Source: Archegozetes longisetosus (Eukaryota > Arthropoda > Arachnida > Sarcoptiformes > Trhypochthoniidae). From it: DNA of 64,000 nucleotides. The notes under the pieces are model-generated. The model searched no databases, was not told the origin of the DNA, and saw only the letters and a program-made list of their open reading frames with translations. Where the stretch lies: the NCBI GenBank assembly GCA_018873245.2, contig JAEMBT020000009.1, forward strand, positions 7,315,288 to 7,379,287. The letters run 5' to 3'. Position numbers and translations under genes: made by a program. The number at the start of each line of letters is the position of its first letter. Position 1 is the first letter of the stretch. Shown here one piece after another: positions 1-10,956 of this stretch.

Positions 1-1158
1 ACGATAGCTCATAATAGCCAAGTATTCTTATATAATAATTTTAGAATGCTAGTCTAGTATCGAGTGGTTCAGCGGAACACGTTATTAGTCGATTTTCGGA
101 GAAAAAGCTTAAGATTTATGCTTTATATCAATGCAATCAAAAGTAAAATTACAAAAACCTATATCAAAACTACTTTATATTTATTGATTGTTTGAGTAAA
201 TGCAAATAAACTATTAAAAGTATTTAATGGAAACTCTATACTTTGAAAAATTATTGGAAATAAAAAATTTTATTATCTAGTTTTAGAAATTCGAGTACAC
301 AAATAATATTGAAGTCATTACTGACGTTGCTATAGAATTTATAGGTTTAACAGATTACAAGTTTTAATACTCTTTACATTGGTTTTTGTACCCAAATCAT
401 ACTATCGTCGTTCTTCTGTCAGGCCGATTGTTAGAGAATTTATTAAAATTATTTAGAAAAATTTCATTCACTAACATATTTATTATAAAACTATGTTTTT
501 ATTGTATCCAAAGCAGTAGAGTTTATGATCTATAAGTTAATGCTTTACAGTTTTCATCATTTAAACCATAAGCTCTTTCTCTGAAAATCGACTCATATCC
601 TAATGTTTTGTTATTTTGTATTGAAACGCGTTCAATTATGACTCAAAAATTAAATTTCGACTAGCAGCTCTGACATAATCTTGTAACACAACCACTAATG
701 GATAAAGAGTTGCAAACGTATCATTTACATAATTTGATATTTTAAACATTCCTAATGGAATGTTATAGGTTTAAGAGATAACTTAATAATTTGAAATTAT
801 TTTGAAATTAGAACAAATTCTTAAACTTGTTATTTCTTTAATACGTATATCTCAAACTTAAGTCTTAATTAATAATAATTTTTGGGTAAAATGTAATTAA
901 TTTGGACAGAACTCATGTACATTATTCAAATAATTACACCAAGAAGCAAGACCTAACTATTCAAAGTAATATATTCAAAAGTATTGTTGTGGCATTTGAT
1001 TTAATTTTTATATATATTAATATTTAATTTTACTTAATTTCAATAATCGAAGCTATGGGAGATATTTAAACTCAGCACGGTAGATTTAATATAGATTGGT
1101 AGTTATATCATTGTTATGTGTTAAAGCGATAGAATACAGTTTTAGCCCAATAGCGGAT

Positions 1159-1695
1159 TAGTGATGAGCATAAATGAACCTCAGAACCTCTCGAACCCGA
1201 ACCTGAACCTGAACCTCAGGTTTAGACTCAGGTTCGGGTTCTAATTTTTGAAAGAAGTTTAAGTTAGAGGTTTGAAGTTTCAGAACCTGAGGTCTGAGGT
1301 TCAGGATCGAGGTTCTAGTCTTGAACCTCACTTAAACCAATATTTTAAATTATAAGAATTAAAATGATAATTGTCATATTTATTAATATACTTTTATATT
1401 TGTTTGAGAAATGATGCAAATAATAGAATTCTAAATAAGGGTTTTAATTATCAAAATAATCCAACCAAGAGTTTAAACACATGCAATATTGTATTGTATT
1501 ATCTTAATCGAGAATATTGTTTACTATTTAAAATATACAAAATAGTCTACATAAAAGTTGTAGAGGTTCGAGGTTCACAGTGTGCAGAACCTTTAGGTTC
1601 GGGTTCAAGTTCGAGGTTTAGATTAGTAAAAGAGGTTCGGGTTCAGGTTTAAGGTTCATATACGAACCTCTGGAACCCGAACCTGCTCATCAGTA
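1159..1695. mobile_element. hAT-type non-autonomous element (MITE), 537 bp
   Basis: The terminal inverted repeats are TAGTGATGAGCA and TGCTCATCAGTA, one mismatch. They are flanked by 8-bp target duplications TAGCGGAT (1151-1158) and TAGCAGAT (1696-1703). The opposite arm of the duplication has the site only once, uninterrupted, near 45478-45488, which proves an insertion. The interior is made of degenerate GAACCT/AGGTTC runs at both ends and has no transposase. An 8-bp duplication fits the hAT superfamily. Confidence 0.85.
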
Positions 1696-1718
1696 TAGCA
1701 GATATCCAATGCGAGACA

Positions 1719-2051
1719 GTTAGCTATGCCCAGAGACAAAGTTGATCTACTCCTCAAGAATTTTCAAACGATATACTATATATGGAAGTGGGGCGGACGG
1801 GCTAGATATTAAAGGGTAAAGATCACGTAATTGGATCAAGTACGGTCTCGATGAACTCGGTTCATTGATCTGAGTCCAACGATATACTACACATGGGGTG
1901 GAACCTTTAGAACACCCTCATTCTGAGATCTTAGGAATCGACCAAAATTACTAATCGTAATTCATATTCAAAATTTTGATTAATCATATGTCATTTAGGG
2001 TATATTATAGAATAGGTCCGGTTCAGAATTGTGATGAAATTGAGTCTACTA
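1719..2051. repeat. Left-arm-only insert with degenerate satellite-like units
   Basis: Between 1719 and about 3470 the left arm has sequence that is absent from the right arm. Before the Merlin element it holds two units around the motif GATATACTAnAnATGG (near 1767 and 1880). They resemble the repeat units at 8716-8900, 34130-34480 and 52065-52235. No gene is seen. Confidence 0.5.
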
Positions 2052-3437
2052 GGAGTTTTCGAGGTCGTAAAATCCATTTCTGGGGGTCCCGGAAGTCGGA
2101 AATTCGCACTTTCGGTAGAACAAAATTTCGAATTTTCGACTTCCGGTTCGACTTTTCGAACTCTATTTGGTCTTTCGACATTACTTTGATGTAATCAGGC
2201 CAATTTAAGAACTCGCAGACAGGTAGCAAATGGGTCTTGTCACTGAAAGTTCCACAATTAGGTCATTTCAAGTCTAGCTCTAGTGCGGGATGGACGGGGT
2301 CTACAACATTAGAAGATTAGTTCGAGAATGGGGTCCCAGACTCGCGCTTGTTCGAAGTGTCTTAAAAGCGACACTTTCAAACAATCGATCTGGTACTGCT
2401 GCGGGATTGGACTGGAGGGGCCATAAATGCTCAAAGGAGGTTTCTCTCGCGAGCGGAACGGTATTTATGAAGTCGCGTCTGCCTCTTGGACGTGCTCTTC
2501 ACCTCATCTACTGTTTAATCAATCGCTTCTCGTATGGGGATGTGATTCGCGAGGTCAGTATGGACGACGGCCAGTTGTCACGCAACACCGTCGCCCACTG
2601 ATGAGAGATCTCCCATGACGCATGCATGAACTAGGTGGATGCTCTTGTATATGCAGGGAAGATAAGTGGCACGGGTTCGGTGGTCGAGGTCGACGAGGCC
2701 AAGATCGACCACCGAAAAAACAGCAGTGGGCGTCTGGTCGAAGGGACCTGAGTGCTGGACATCATTGGTGTTCAAACCGGGGACCTTAGGATCAAGGTGT
2801 GTCCGGACAGCCGTCGAAATGTTGAGACATTGTTGGCTATCATTGATCGACATATCGAGGCAGGAACGACGGTTATGACGGACTGCTAGAAGTCCTACAA
2901 TGGACTGGACCAAAAAGGATTCAACCACCTTACTGTGAATCATTCGTGCCACTTCGTCGACCACCACACCTGTGCGAACACCCAAAAAAATTAATCCAAC
3001 TCGCGGACGATGAAGCGCCGCATATGCCGAGGTGGTGTGCCCAAAGAAGCCTTAGGCAACCATCTTTGCGAATATCTTTGTCAACGTAACGGTAAGTGTC
3101 GCGATGCTGATCTATTCACAGAGATGGTTGAGTTGCTTAAAGTCTCTTAGGCACATTGCTAAGGCATATGGCGCTTAAACGGCCTTTTCAAGGCCTCGGG
3201 TAGGCGAGGTCAACCCGGTGAAAAAATCTCACCAAAGTGGATATGCAACCCCTTCTCCACGCGCTATCCACTGGGTTCTGCAAACGTGGCTCTGGTTACA
3301 TCAAAGGAATGTCGAATAGACCGAATAGAAATTGAAAAGTCGAACCGAAGTCGAAAATTCGAAATTTGTTTTACCGTAAGTGCGAATTTCCGACTTCCGG
3401 TACCCCCAGAAATGAATTCTACGACCTCGACGTTACC
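2052..3437. mobile_element. Merlin (IS1016-like) DNA transposon with about 140-bp TIRs
   Basis: The segment 2052-2194 returns as its reverse complement at 3296-3437, giving long terminal inverted repeats that contain CGGAAGTCGGAAATTCGCAC in both. Between them lies a decayed ISXO2-like transposase. The element is absent from the right arm of the duplication. The local GC content is higher than that of the surroundings. The target duplication could not be fixed. Confidence 0.85.
2290..3130 (+). pseudogene. Merlin transposase (ISXO2-like), degenerate
   Basis: Conceptual translation in shifting frames gives the order expected of Merlin transposases. First comes a segment with LDWRGHKCSKEVSLASGTVF and FMKSRLPLGRALHLIYC (about 2410-2520). 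Next is VEVDEAKIDHRK with RLVEGT (about 2680-2750), matching the first catalytic Asp region. Then GTTVMTDC (about 2860-2885) holds the second Asp, followed by NHSCHFVDHHT (about 2938-2970), the usual region before the last acidic residue. Stops and frameshifts break it, so it cannot encode a full transposase. It lies between the long inverted repeats of its own element. Family assignment rests on these motifs and their order. Confidence 0.8.
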
Positions 3438-3470
3438 TCATGTCGTTTATTAGGTGTTGTACATTCGTGT

Positions 3471-4451
3471 GATTGTATGAGTTAGAAGTTGAAATGATGT
3501 ATTATCAAGGGTTAGTTTTTAAGAATTTTTAAGGCTTGTTTTATTTCAATGGCCATACCTTTTACTGAAAGGCAAAATAAAACTATTGCCGAGATTTCCA
3601 TTATCAAGATCCAACCGTAGATCTAATAAGAAATCAGTAAACTTTGAATGGTGGCTAAATACTATGGATTTTAGAAATTATATATAATTGATTCTCAGTT
3701 TATTTTAATATGTGAATTATAGCTAACTTAATATTCCTTGAAAGTGGACAACGTAATTCTATAGTCCTCCACTCTAGAGTATCAATTTCCACGAAATTTC
3801 AACATAGCGTAAAGCATCTTTAGAAAGTTAAAGTATTTTGAGTGACCCGGAATATTGGATTATCTGAGGACTACAACAAACTTGTAATACCTTATACATT
3901 GCTTTTTTCAAGAAAAAACAATGAATGATTTTTAGAAATGAGTCCTATCCGGATGTTCATGAGAATAATTTTCTTATTCTAAAATTGTTTTCAAGATATT
4001 GAAAGAGAATAAAATTAACTTTATAAAAAAGTTTCTGTTAGGGTATCATTCTAACAAAATATGTTATGATGTAAATTTAAGCTATTTACATGAAATTTAT
4101 TCTCAATTTAATTAGTGCTTGTGAATTATGTCTCAATATTCCTTAAAGGAAGGCAACACGATCCTATAGTCCTAATGTTCATTATAAACGAGAAAAAAAT
4201 TACAAGCGAAAAATATTATTCCTTTAATACATACATCTGCAAAGTTAATTGAATCTTAATTAGGAGTTAGATTTTAGTAAAAATATAATTAATTTTGTAA
4301 AATTCATAGCCATTTGTCAAAAAATTACACTAAGAAACAAAACTCAATAATTCAAAGAAGTTTATTTAAAAGTATTGTTGTGAGAATGAATTTAACTTTT
4401 AATATCATTTAAATTTATTCAATTTTTTGTAAATAGTGAATCGATTAAGAG
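3471..4451. other. Upstream region of receptor gene 1, no gene seen
   Basis: This is arm sequence shared with about 44460-45470 on the other side. Related stretches recur around 47780-48190, so it is repetitive. I see no convincing open frame, RNA gene or promoter motif. It would contain the receptor promoter if 4452 is the true start. Confidence 0.5.
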
Positions 4452-7026
4452 ATGAATTTTCAATATCATAACAATCAATGCGTTAATTTGAATTCTATCA
4501 ACGACACGTTGTTTTGGCAAAACAATTCAACTAATAACACAATTAGAGTTCAGCCATATATGTGGCCACCCATTATCACATATGGAGAAAGATTGATAAA
4601 ATCAGGAAACACTTCTATTCTTTATTATCAATTTTGTGGACCACTAATAGTATTGTTTATGCATTTTGCGAATTATATCAAAGTAAAGTAAGTATCGTTT
4701 TACCGATCAGTACAATCTTGGGGTATTATTTTGAGAAGCGCATGAGACCTTTAATATGACCTAATATGTATAGCGAAAAAATATTTTGTATAATAGAAAT
4801 TAGCTCTGATTAATTTATAATACAATATTTTTGTGATATCAGACAAAATATCGCACGAGAATATTGCAAACAATAACATTAGTATGAAATATTTTGTCTG
4901 ATACCTAAAAAATATTGCACCATTAAGAGGTCAGAACTAAATATCTATTATTTAGGATATTTTTCCGATATTCATACAAGTTATGTGAAAAGTTGCATAG
5001 GCGTCTCAAAATAAAATCCCAAGATTGAAACTGTAATAAAATACGTTACCAAAAAGTGCTTCAAAATAGGTGTAACAATGTTATTGAATGAACCAATAGC
5101 AGCAAACAGCAATTTTAAAAATTAATTGATTTAATAGTCGTTCGAGTAGATAAATTCGGTTATCTTTAATAAGCCAGCTCGACGTAAGGTTAGATTAGCT
5201 AAATCAAACCGTTAAATGTAATTGAGCAAAAGAAATTATTGCCTCAAATATATCAAAATTTCGTGTAATCTTAATATAAATTTGAAAAATTTGAGTCGAT
5301 ACAGATAAAAATTAAGTAAAATTTCTCCGATCTTAATAACATCAGAATTAATTTTGAAATCAAAGATCTATCAGTGATTGATGCGCTCAACCAAGTTTCA
5401 TCAATGATGTATTGAGAGTCAATTATAATTTTTTCACCTCAATTAACTCAAACTGACGCTGAAATTAATTGTAATTAGTATTAATTTTATCAAATCATAA
5501 CCATGAAATTCAAATGTAAGCTAACACTATTTTTATAAGAGATATTGTTTATACACGTTCGAAACTTCACTAAATAATTCTTTAGTGAAATTATAACAGA
5601 ATTTTTTCAATTTGCTTTCAGTGTACAATTTCAACCTATGCTCAAGAATTTTACTGAGATACTTGGCGAAACTATTGATATTGATCCTAGCGAAGGAGGC
5701 ATTCATTTTATGCTGTATCCTTATTTCCCACTAAAGTGTGGAGAAATACTTCTAAAAACTTATGGTGTAAATCTATCACGATCTATCGGAACATTGGAGA
5801 CATCAGCGATTTTTAGCACTACTAAAAAATGTTAGTGAATCAAATCCAATCGTAATTCATTGAAAAATCAATATTCTAAATATGTGACACCTTTAATATA
5901 TAATGCTCCTTATGTTTCAAACTGTTTCCAGGCGAATGGTCTCTATTCATTCTATTCAATTCATTCGAGGTTGAAATTTGTTATTTAATCTTCATATCTA
6001 TTCTTTCGATTGGGCTAATCTTGTGCGTGAGAAGGCGTTCGATAAGCAGAATCGTGGAATATATTTGGGATCTGGTATCTGTTATACTATCGGACATAAT
6101 CGCTCACAGAATAACCAGTAGTTTTGCCAGAATGTTGTTTGGGATTTGGCTTCTTATGAGCATTGTATTATTGTCTTGCTTTTCGGGCAGACTGTTTGAT
6201 TTGTTAGCACGTAATGATCCAATCGATAGAATCGACTCATGGGATGACTTATACACTAAACCCCATTGGAGACAGTCAAGAATAATAGCTTTTAATTACT
6301 TAGAAATGGAGGACTTCATAGAAAATGATCCATCAGATATGGCTTTGGATTTCAAAAAACGAACTGATTTGTATGATGTGTTGGAAGTTATAAAGGATCA
6401 TAAATTGATTGACGACTTTTTTAAGAGGACTCAAGATAGCAATGCTGTCATTTCAATCGACAATATGGTCATTCATTATATACTAGCAACCATTGAATTG
6501 AAATCAATCTCTGGTCTTTCTGAGGGATTTGATTATCACATCTCGGAATCAGGTTTTGGAACTAAGCCTTACTTTATATGGTTACATCCGTATCTCGATA
6601 AAACACTAAGTGTGAAACTGAACTATGTGTAAGCTCAGGAATTGATGTTTTAAGTCTAGAAAATTAAGCAATTGTAAATTTTTTGACAGAATCGTTCGAT
6701 TAACTGAGAGCGGAATATATGAATACGAAGTAAGAAAATCACTCAAACCTAGAGGATATGGACCTGATATTAACGTGAAAGTCGATGTGACTGCCTATGA
6801 ATTCGGTCCTTTGACTATAAAGCAGTTGAGAGGGGCATTCGTTGTACTATTTATTGGAAACTCAATTGCGTTTCTGGTGTTACTGATCGAAATATTCACT
6901 CATTCCTATTCTAATACTATTCGTAATGTGATAAGAGAAGTTGTGGAAAATTCACGTATAATATCGTATGTGCAGAGAACTTATTTCAATATTCGTAATA
7001 ATAGAGTTAATCCTCAAATACAATGA
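4452..7026 (+). CDS. Ionotropic receptor-like protein, copy 1 (4 exons, 492 aa)
   Basis: Predicted ligand-gated channel of the ionotropic glutamate receptor superfamily (chemosensory IR type) in the plasma membrane. Exons by phase and GT-AG sites are 4452-4687, 5622-5830, 5932-6628 and 6690-7026. These join to 493 codons with no stop. The start of the ligand-binding lobe is around PPIITYGERL. TM1 is at about residues 164-180, the pore/TM2 at about 216-233, the second lobe at about 240-425, and TM3 at about 427-449, where LRGAFVVLFIG and the final LLIEIF are typical of iGluR/IR last helices. I see no signal peptide, so an upstream exon may be missing. The canonical SYTANLAAF pore signature is absent, as in divergent IRs. 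It is duplicated at 41895-44458 with the same exon phases. No ligand can be inferred. Confidence 0.78.
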
Positions 7027-8460
7027 ACAGAAATACTTTATTCGTATTAAATAAAAGATTCTAAGAAGGATTTTGTTTTCTTTAATTAAAACTGAATTAA
7101 ACTTTCCGATTACTCAAAACGTTAGAAATTATCCTTCAGAAAAAATTTCATTTTATAGAGTTTATTAATTTATCTTAGTTTCTTATCAATTATTTGACAA
7201 TTTATTTTCAACTATAACTAAATTGATGCAACGATAAGTAGAGTTTTACACTGTCATAATTCTGCGTGAAAAATTGACCAAGCACTTTAAGTATCACGTC
7301 TTAACCTTGAAATTTTTGTGTGCAACACTTACTCTAATATAATTATTTAGAACTTGTATTAAGTTTGTCATTAAACTTGAGTTTTATGCACAAATTCTCA
7401 TCGAATGTAAGCCATTTATTCTCGAAAATGCGATTATTCGTTATTATTAAAATTTTGTATTTCATCCAATATAAGCCAAATAGATTGATAGTTCTGTTAT
7501 CAAAGCTGTTAATTAATCCTTCATAGATTATAGAACTTTAACCAACCAGTGGGAACTAATACAATTCTTTATTCTATAATACAAGTGAATTGTTTTATGA
7601 TTACTGTTCTATTAATGAATTTATTCAGTCATTCTTTAAATCGTATAAATTTGAATTAGATTATAGCATAAAGAGAAACGTCTTAAGTCATGATATTTAA
7701 GTCAATTTGAATCATATATGTCTAGAAGTATATAATTTAATACAGTGGCCAAAGGATTTTGCCAGAACCCACAGATTGTCAAGCAATTTGAATTTAATTT
7801 CAATTAAGACATTTATTTTATTTTATAGAAAACACTTATGATATTTTAAACTGAATTGTTCACTGATTAATATTTGAAAACTATTTTCAAACTTATTACA
7901 GAAATTATAGAAATTCACGTACACTCATTTATTTAACAGTAAAATATATTTTGATTTACCACTAGAGCCAACCCTTAAACATGAATTTTGAGTGACCACT
8001 CAAACATGAATTTCATAAATGTTTGCTCACAGTTCAATTAAGCCTCACAAACTATTTACTCAAAAACTTATCGAATTCAATTTTATTGATAATTTTTAAA
8101 CGCTCATTTAACTGTTTTGAACTTCTAGAGTTAAATATAAAGTTGAACTTTGTATCCTACTATTCAATCCCTAATCTCAATTATCAATTATATATAAATT
8201 TACCTGACATAATGAAAGAGCAGAAGTTAACTTTAATACAATACTAATGTATAACAATAATATACTATTTGTTAGGTTTTTAAAAGATAAACACTATTCT
8301 CGTTGAAAAGTTACGTTAATTCATAAGAGTTCATTCTTCAGGTATCTGTAACTCACATATTATTTGTAATATTTGATAGACACGATAGATATAATAGTTG
8401 TGTTCTTTAAGCTTAATTTTTGTCATTTCTTATAAATGTCTTTAAAGTGAACGTTTTACA
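7027..8460. other. Downstream flank of receptor gene 1, no gene seen
   Basis: This is AT-rich arm sequence that matches about 40450-41890 in inverse orientation. The short open frame at 8023-8247 is not preserved as a coherent frame in the other arm, and I do not regard it as a gene. AATAAA at about 7050 may serve the receptor transcript. Confidence 0.5.
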
Positions 8461-8715
8461 ATAAAATGGAAAACACCCCAAATCTGGTTTTAACTTCTCA
8501 ACCAAATAAGGAGAGTAGGAAACTGTAGAGGTCTCGATTTTAATGAAATTGTTTTATGAAACAAGTATTATACACTTAGAAAATTTTAGGTATTCGTTTC
8601 TGCTTAATGTGGTTCTTATAACAATTAGGACCCGATATTTAGAAATCATACATAAGTAAACGGGGTGAATCCGGGCTAATGGTCTAGGGGGGTTCTTGAC
8701 CCTCCACCTCCAAGT

Positions 8716-8965
8716 ATGATATATCATTGGATTCAGTTTGTCGAGTTGAACATTTCGATACTACACTTGACCACTTCCAACCCGAACATGACCATTTCTA
8801 GCCAACTCCCGACTGAAGTGGCCGACCCCACCAATGATATATCGTTCGACTCAGGACATCGAACTGAGCATTTTGATATTTCACTTGATCAACCATCTCA
8901 AATAGTTCTCGAGATATTCAACCTTAATTTATATCAGGCTAGTTTGGGTTATGACTCCCTAAATC
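8716..8965. repeat. Dispersed satellite-like repeat units
   Basis: Two related units of roughly 60 bp conserved core share TGATATATC, then GA(T/C)TCAG, then CATTT(C/T)GATA, then CACTTGA. They are at about 8718-8780 and 8835-8900. Related units in either orientation lie at 9655-9780, 34130-34480, 52065-52235 and, more weakly, 1745-1905. An open frame crosses the unit here and in the other arm, but it follows the repeat rather than any protein pattern. Confidence 0.65.
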
Positions 8966-8969
8966 CAGG

Positions 8970-9650
8970 GGGTCTATTCTCGAAGCGATCTTTAAGTTTA
9001 AGATCAAGTTTAGTACGATTTTAAGTAATGATTGATTCTCGAAGCTCTCGTTAATTAATGATCGATACTTAATTTAAAGACAAGCATTAGCCTGTCGTTA
9101 AGCTATACTCAACTATTGTTTACACATATATTTTCACTTTTAAATCAAAAATTTAGCTTTATATCATAAAATAGCAATAATTTATTATACACTCGAGTAT
9201 TATGTATTGAAGATCAAACCCGAAGAAGTTTAAGGAAACAGTGGGTTTTCAGAGGCAGTGAAAATCCAATTGAGATTTATAATGATATCGAATGCGTTCA
9301 AAGGTATCTTTGACACGAAAGGATATTGTTAATTTGTGCCGATTATTATTCAATGATTTGAAACGTCAAACAAAACGGAATCATGCATTACCAATAACTG
9401 TACAAGTGATTAAACATGTACATTTTTAACTAATGTTTATATTGTTTACAAATGTTATTGTTATTCATATAATATGTGTCTCAAAGTTCGTACTAAAAGT
9501 GTATAAAAGTGCATTTTTTAAGTATCTTTTAACGATTTGTTTTGAGAATCAACCCCTAAGACACTTAACGAACAATCATAAAGCGATCTTTAAATTCGAT
9601 CCTAAATTTAAGTAAGAATCGAGTTTAGGATTCGTACCCGAATCGCGCTA
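8970..9650. mobile_element. 681-bp insertion private to the left arm
   Basis: The right arm reads straight through the equivalent point (near 34252), while here 681 bp are inserted. They are flanked by a 4-bp duplication CAGG (8966-8969 and 9651-9654). Both ends carry AAGCGATCTTTAA and blocks rich in TTTAAG, but no clean terminal inverted repeat is visible. The only open frame (9433-9615) has no recognisable similarity. It is probably a non-autonomous element of unknown class. Confidence 0.65.
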
Positions 9651-10879
9651 CAGGTTTATCCATCATGAGGTACTAAACCTAACAAAGATGAATATCTCGA
9701 GAACTACTTATGATGATTGATCAAGCGGGATGTCAAAATGCTCAGTTCGATATCCTGAGTCCGACGAAATTTTAAAAATATCATTTATGATAAGTACTTA
9801 TATTCCGGATTATAAATACGTGGGGATTGAGATTTCATTTCATAAGGCCATGTCTTAAAGTATGAATATTCACGAAAGGATTGAACGATTACAAATTACT
9901 TGCGTTTTAACATGAACAAGTAAAAGTAAATAATTTTAAAAGGCTTCTAACACAAACGATATGCTTTCTACAGTTTGAAATATTATTCTAAAAACCTCAT
10001 TATCAGTCTATACTACAGTGAAACTCGTTCATAGTGAAGTGATGGGTGCAGTAAAAGTTGTTAACTATAACAGTACTTTACAATGAACAATTATTGTGTA
10101 ATAATGTACTTTAAACATAATGATTTAATAACCCAACGTTTTAATGAATAACATACAATATAATCAAAATGAGAATTAAGTATACATACAATATAATCAA
10201 AATGAGAATTAAGTATTTTTATCAAAATAATCTGTAATAAGCAATTGTTTTAGTGAAGCTTAATTTTGCAAAATTAAATTCTCAATATTTTTCAGCGAAT
10301 CATAATGAGAGGAATCAATTTCTGAAAGCAACCATAAGTGTAACCTGAGATTATAAATTTCACTGAGAGCATCACTATTTGATATCCTTATAACAACAAT
10401 GTTTTGACCAATTAATATTGTGAAATTTATTTATATCTAACAAACACAGAATACTAAAATAGCTTACAATAGTTGTTAGATTTTATTTTGACCGTAAGCA
10501 ACTAGTCGTATGAAATTTTGAGTTATAAAACTTTCTAAGACTTAAATTTTATGCTGTTTTGCAAGAAAGTATGCTTTAAGTATACAAAAGATATCTGTAA
10601 ATTGTATGCTAAAAATACTGAACTTTAATTCAATTCATTAATTGATTAAGAAGGCATTGGCTGATATAATTGTTATTATTTGTTTCAATTAACAGATAGC
10701 TATCATTTAAAGGCAACTTTTACTTAAGTCCCATTTTTAAACTTCATACCTCTCTTAGTTAGTAAGATTGATCTTAAGACTAAATATTTTATTACTTTAG
10801 CGTTTCAGAAAAGAGTTATAACTTCATAACCAATCTTATAGCTATGACTGAGAAATGACTGGCCTTATGATCAGCTTAA
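9651..10879. other. Arm sequence between repeats and Fanzor element, no gene seen
   Basis: This matches 32529-34250 in inverse orientation, except for a private fold-back and about 400 bp in the right arm. A satellite-like unit lies at 9655-9780. A tandem duplication of about 35 bp (CATACAATATAATCAAAATG and following) is at 10148-10215. No open frame or RNA gene is convincing. Confidence 0.5.
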
Positions 10880-10956
10880 CCTTTTAAAGACCGATTTTGT
10901 GATCAATAAAGATTACAAAAGGTACCAAATTTGATAGCCTTCCAATGGGGGAGCAA
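10880..10956 (-). ncRNA. Candidate guide (omega) RNA region at Fanzor right end
   Basis: In TnpB and Fanzor systems the guide RNA scaffold is transcribed from the 3' end of the nuclease gene and the adjacent element end. Here the 77 bases between the Fanzor stop and the right terminal repeat are non-coding. They are almost unchanged in the second copy (32451-32524), including GATTGCTCCCCCATTGGAAG. This is placement by analogy; no structure was computed. With the gene decayed, it would be a relic. Confidence 0.35.

Noticed and set aside
1180..1680. GAACCT runs as an internal telomere array
   Set aside because: The unit is not the arthropod TTAGG repeat and lies in inverted orientation at both ends of a hAT-type MITE.
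2290..2601. A 103-codon open frame as a host gene
   Set aside because: It is part of the decayed Merlin transposase between 140-bp inverted repeats.
1330..3340. tRNA genes suggested by GGTTCGA-like strings
   Set aside because: No A box, cloverleaf pairing or acceptor stem accompanies them. The strings belong to hAT-type and Merlin elements.
8716..9024. A 102-codon open frame, partly kept at 34478-34224, as a gene
   Set aside because: It follows a satellite-like repeat whose units also occur reversed and broken elsewhere, and it shows no protein family pattern.
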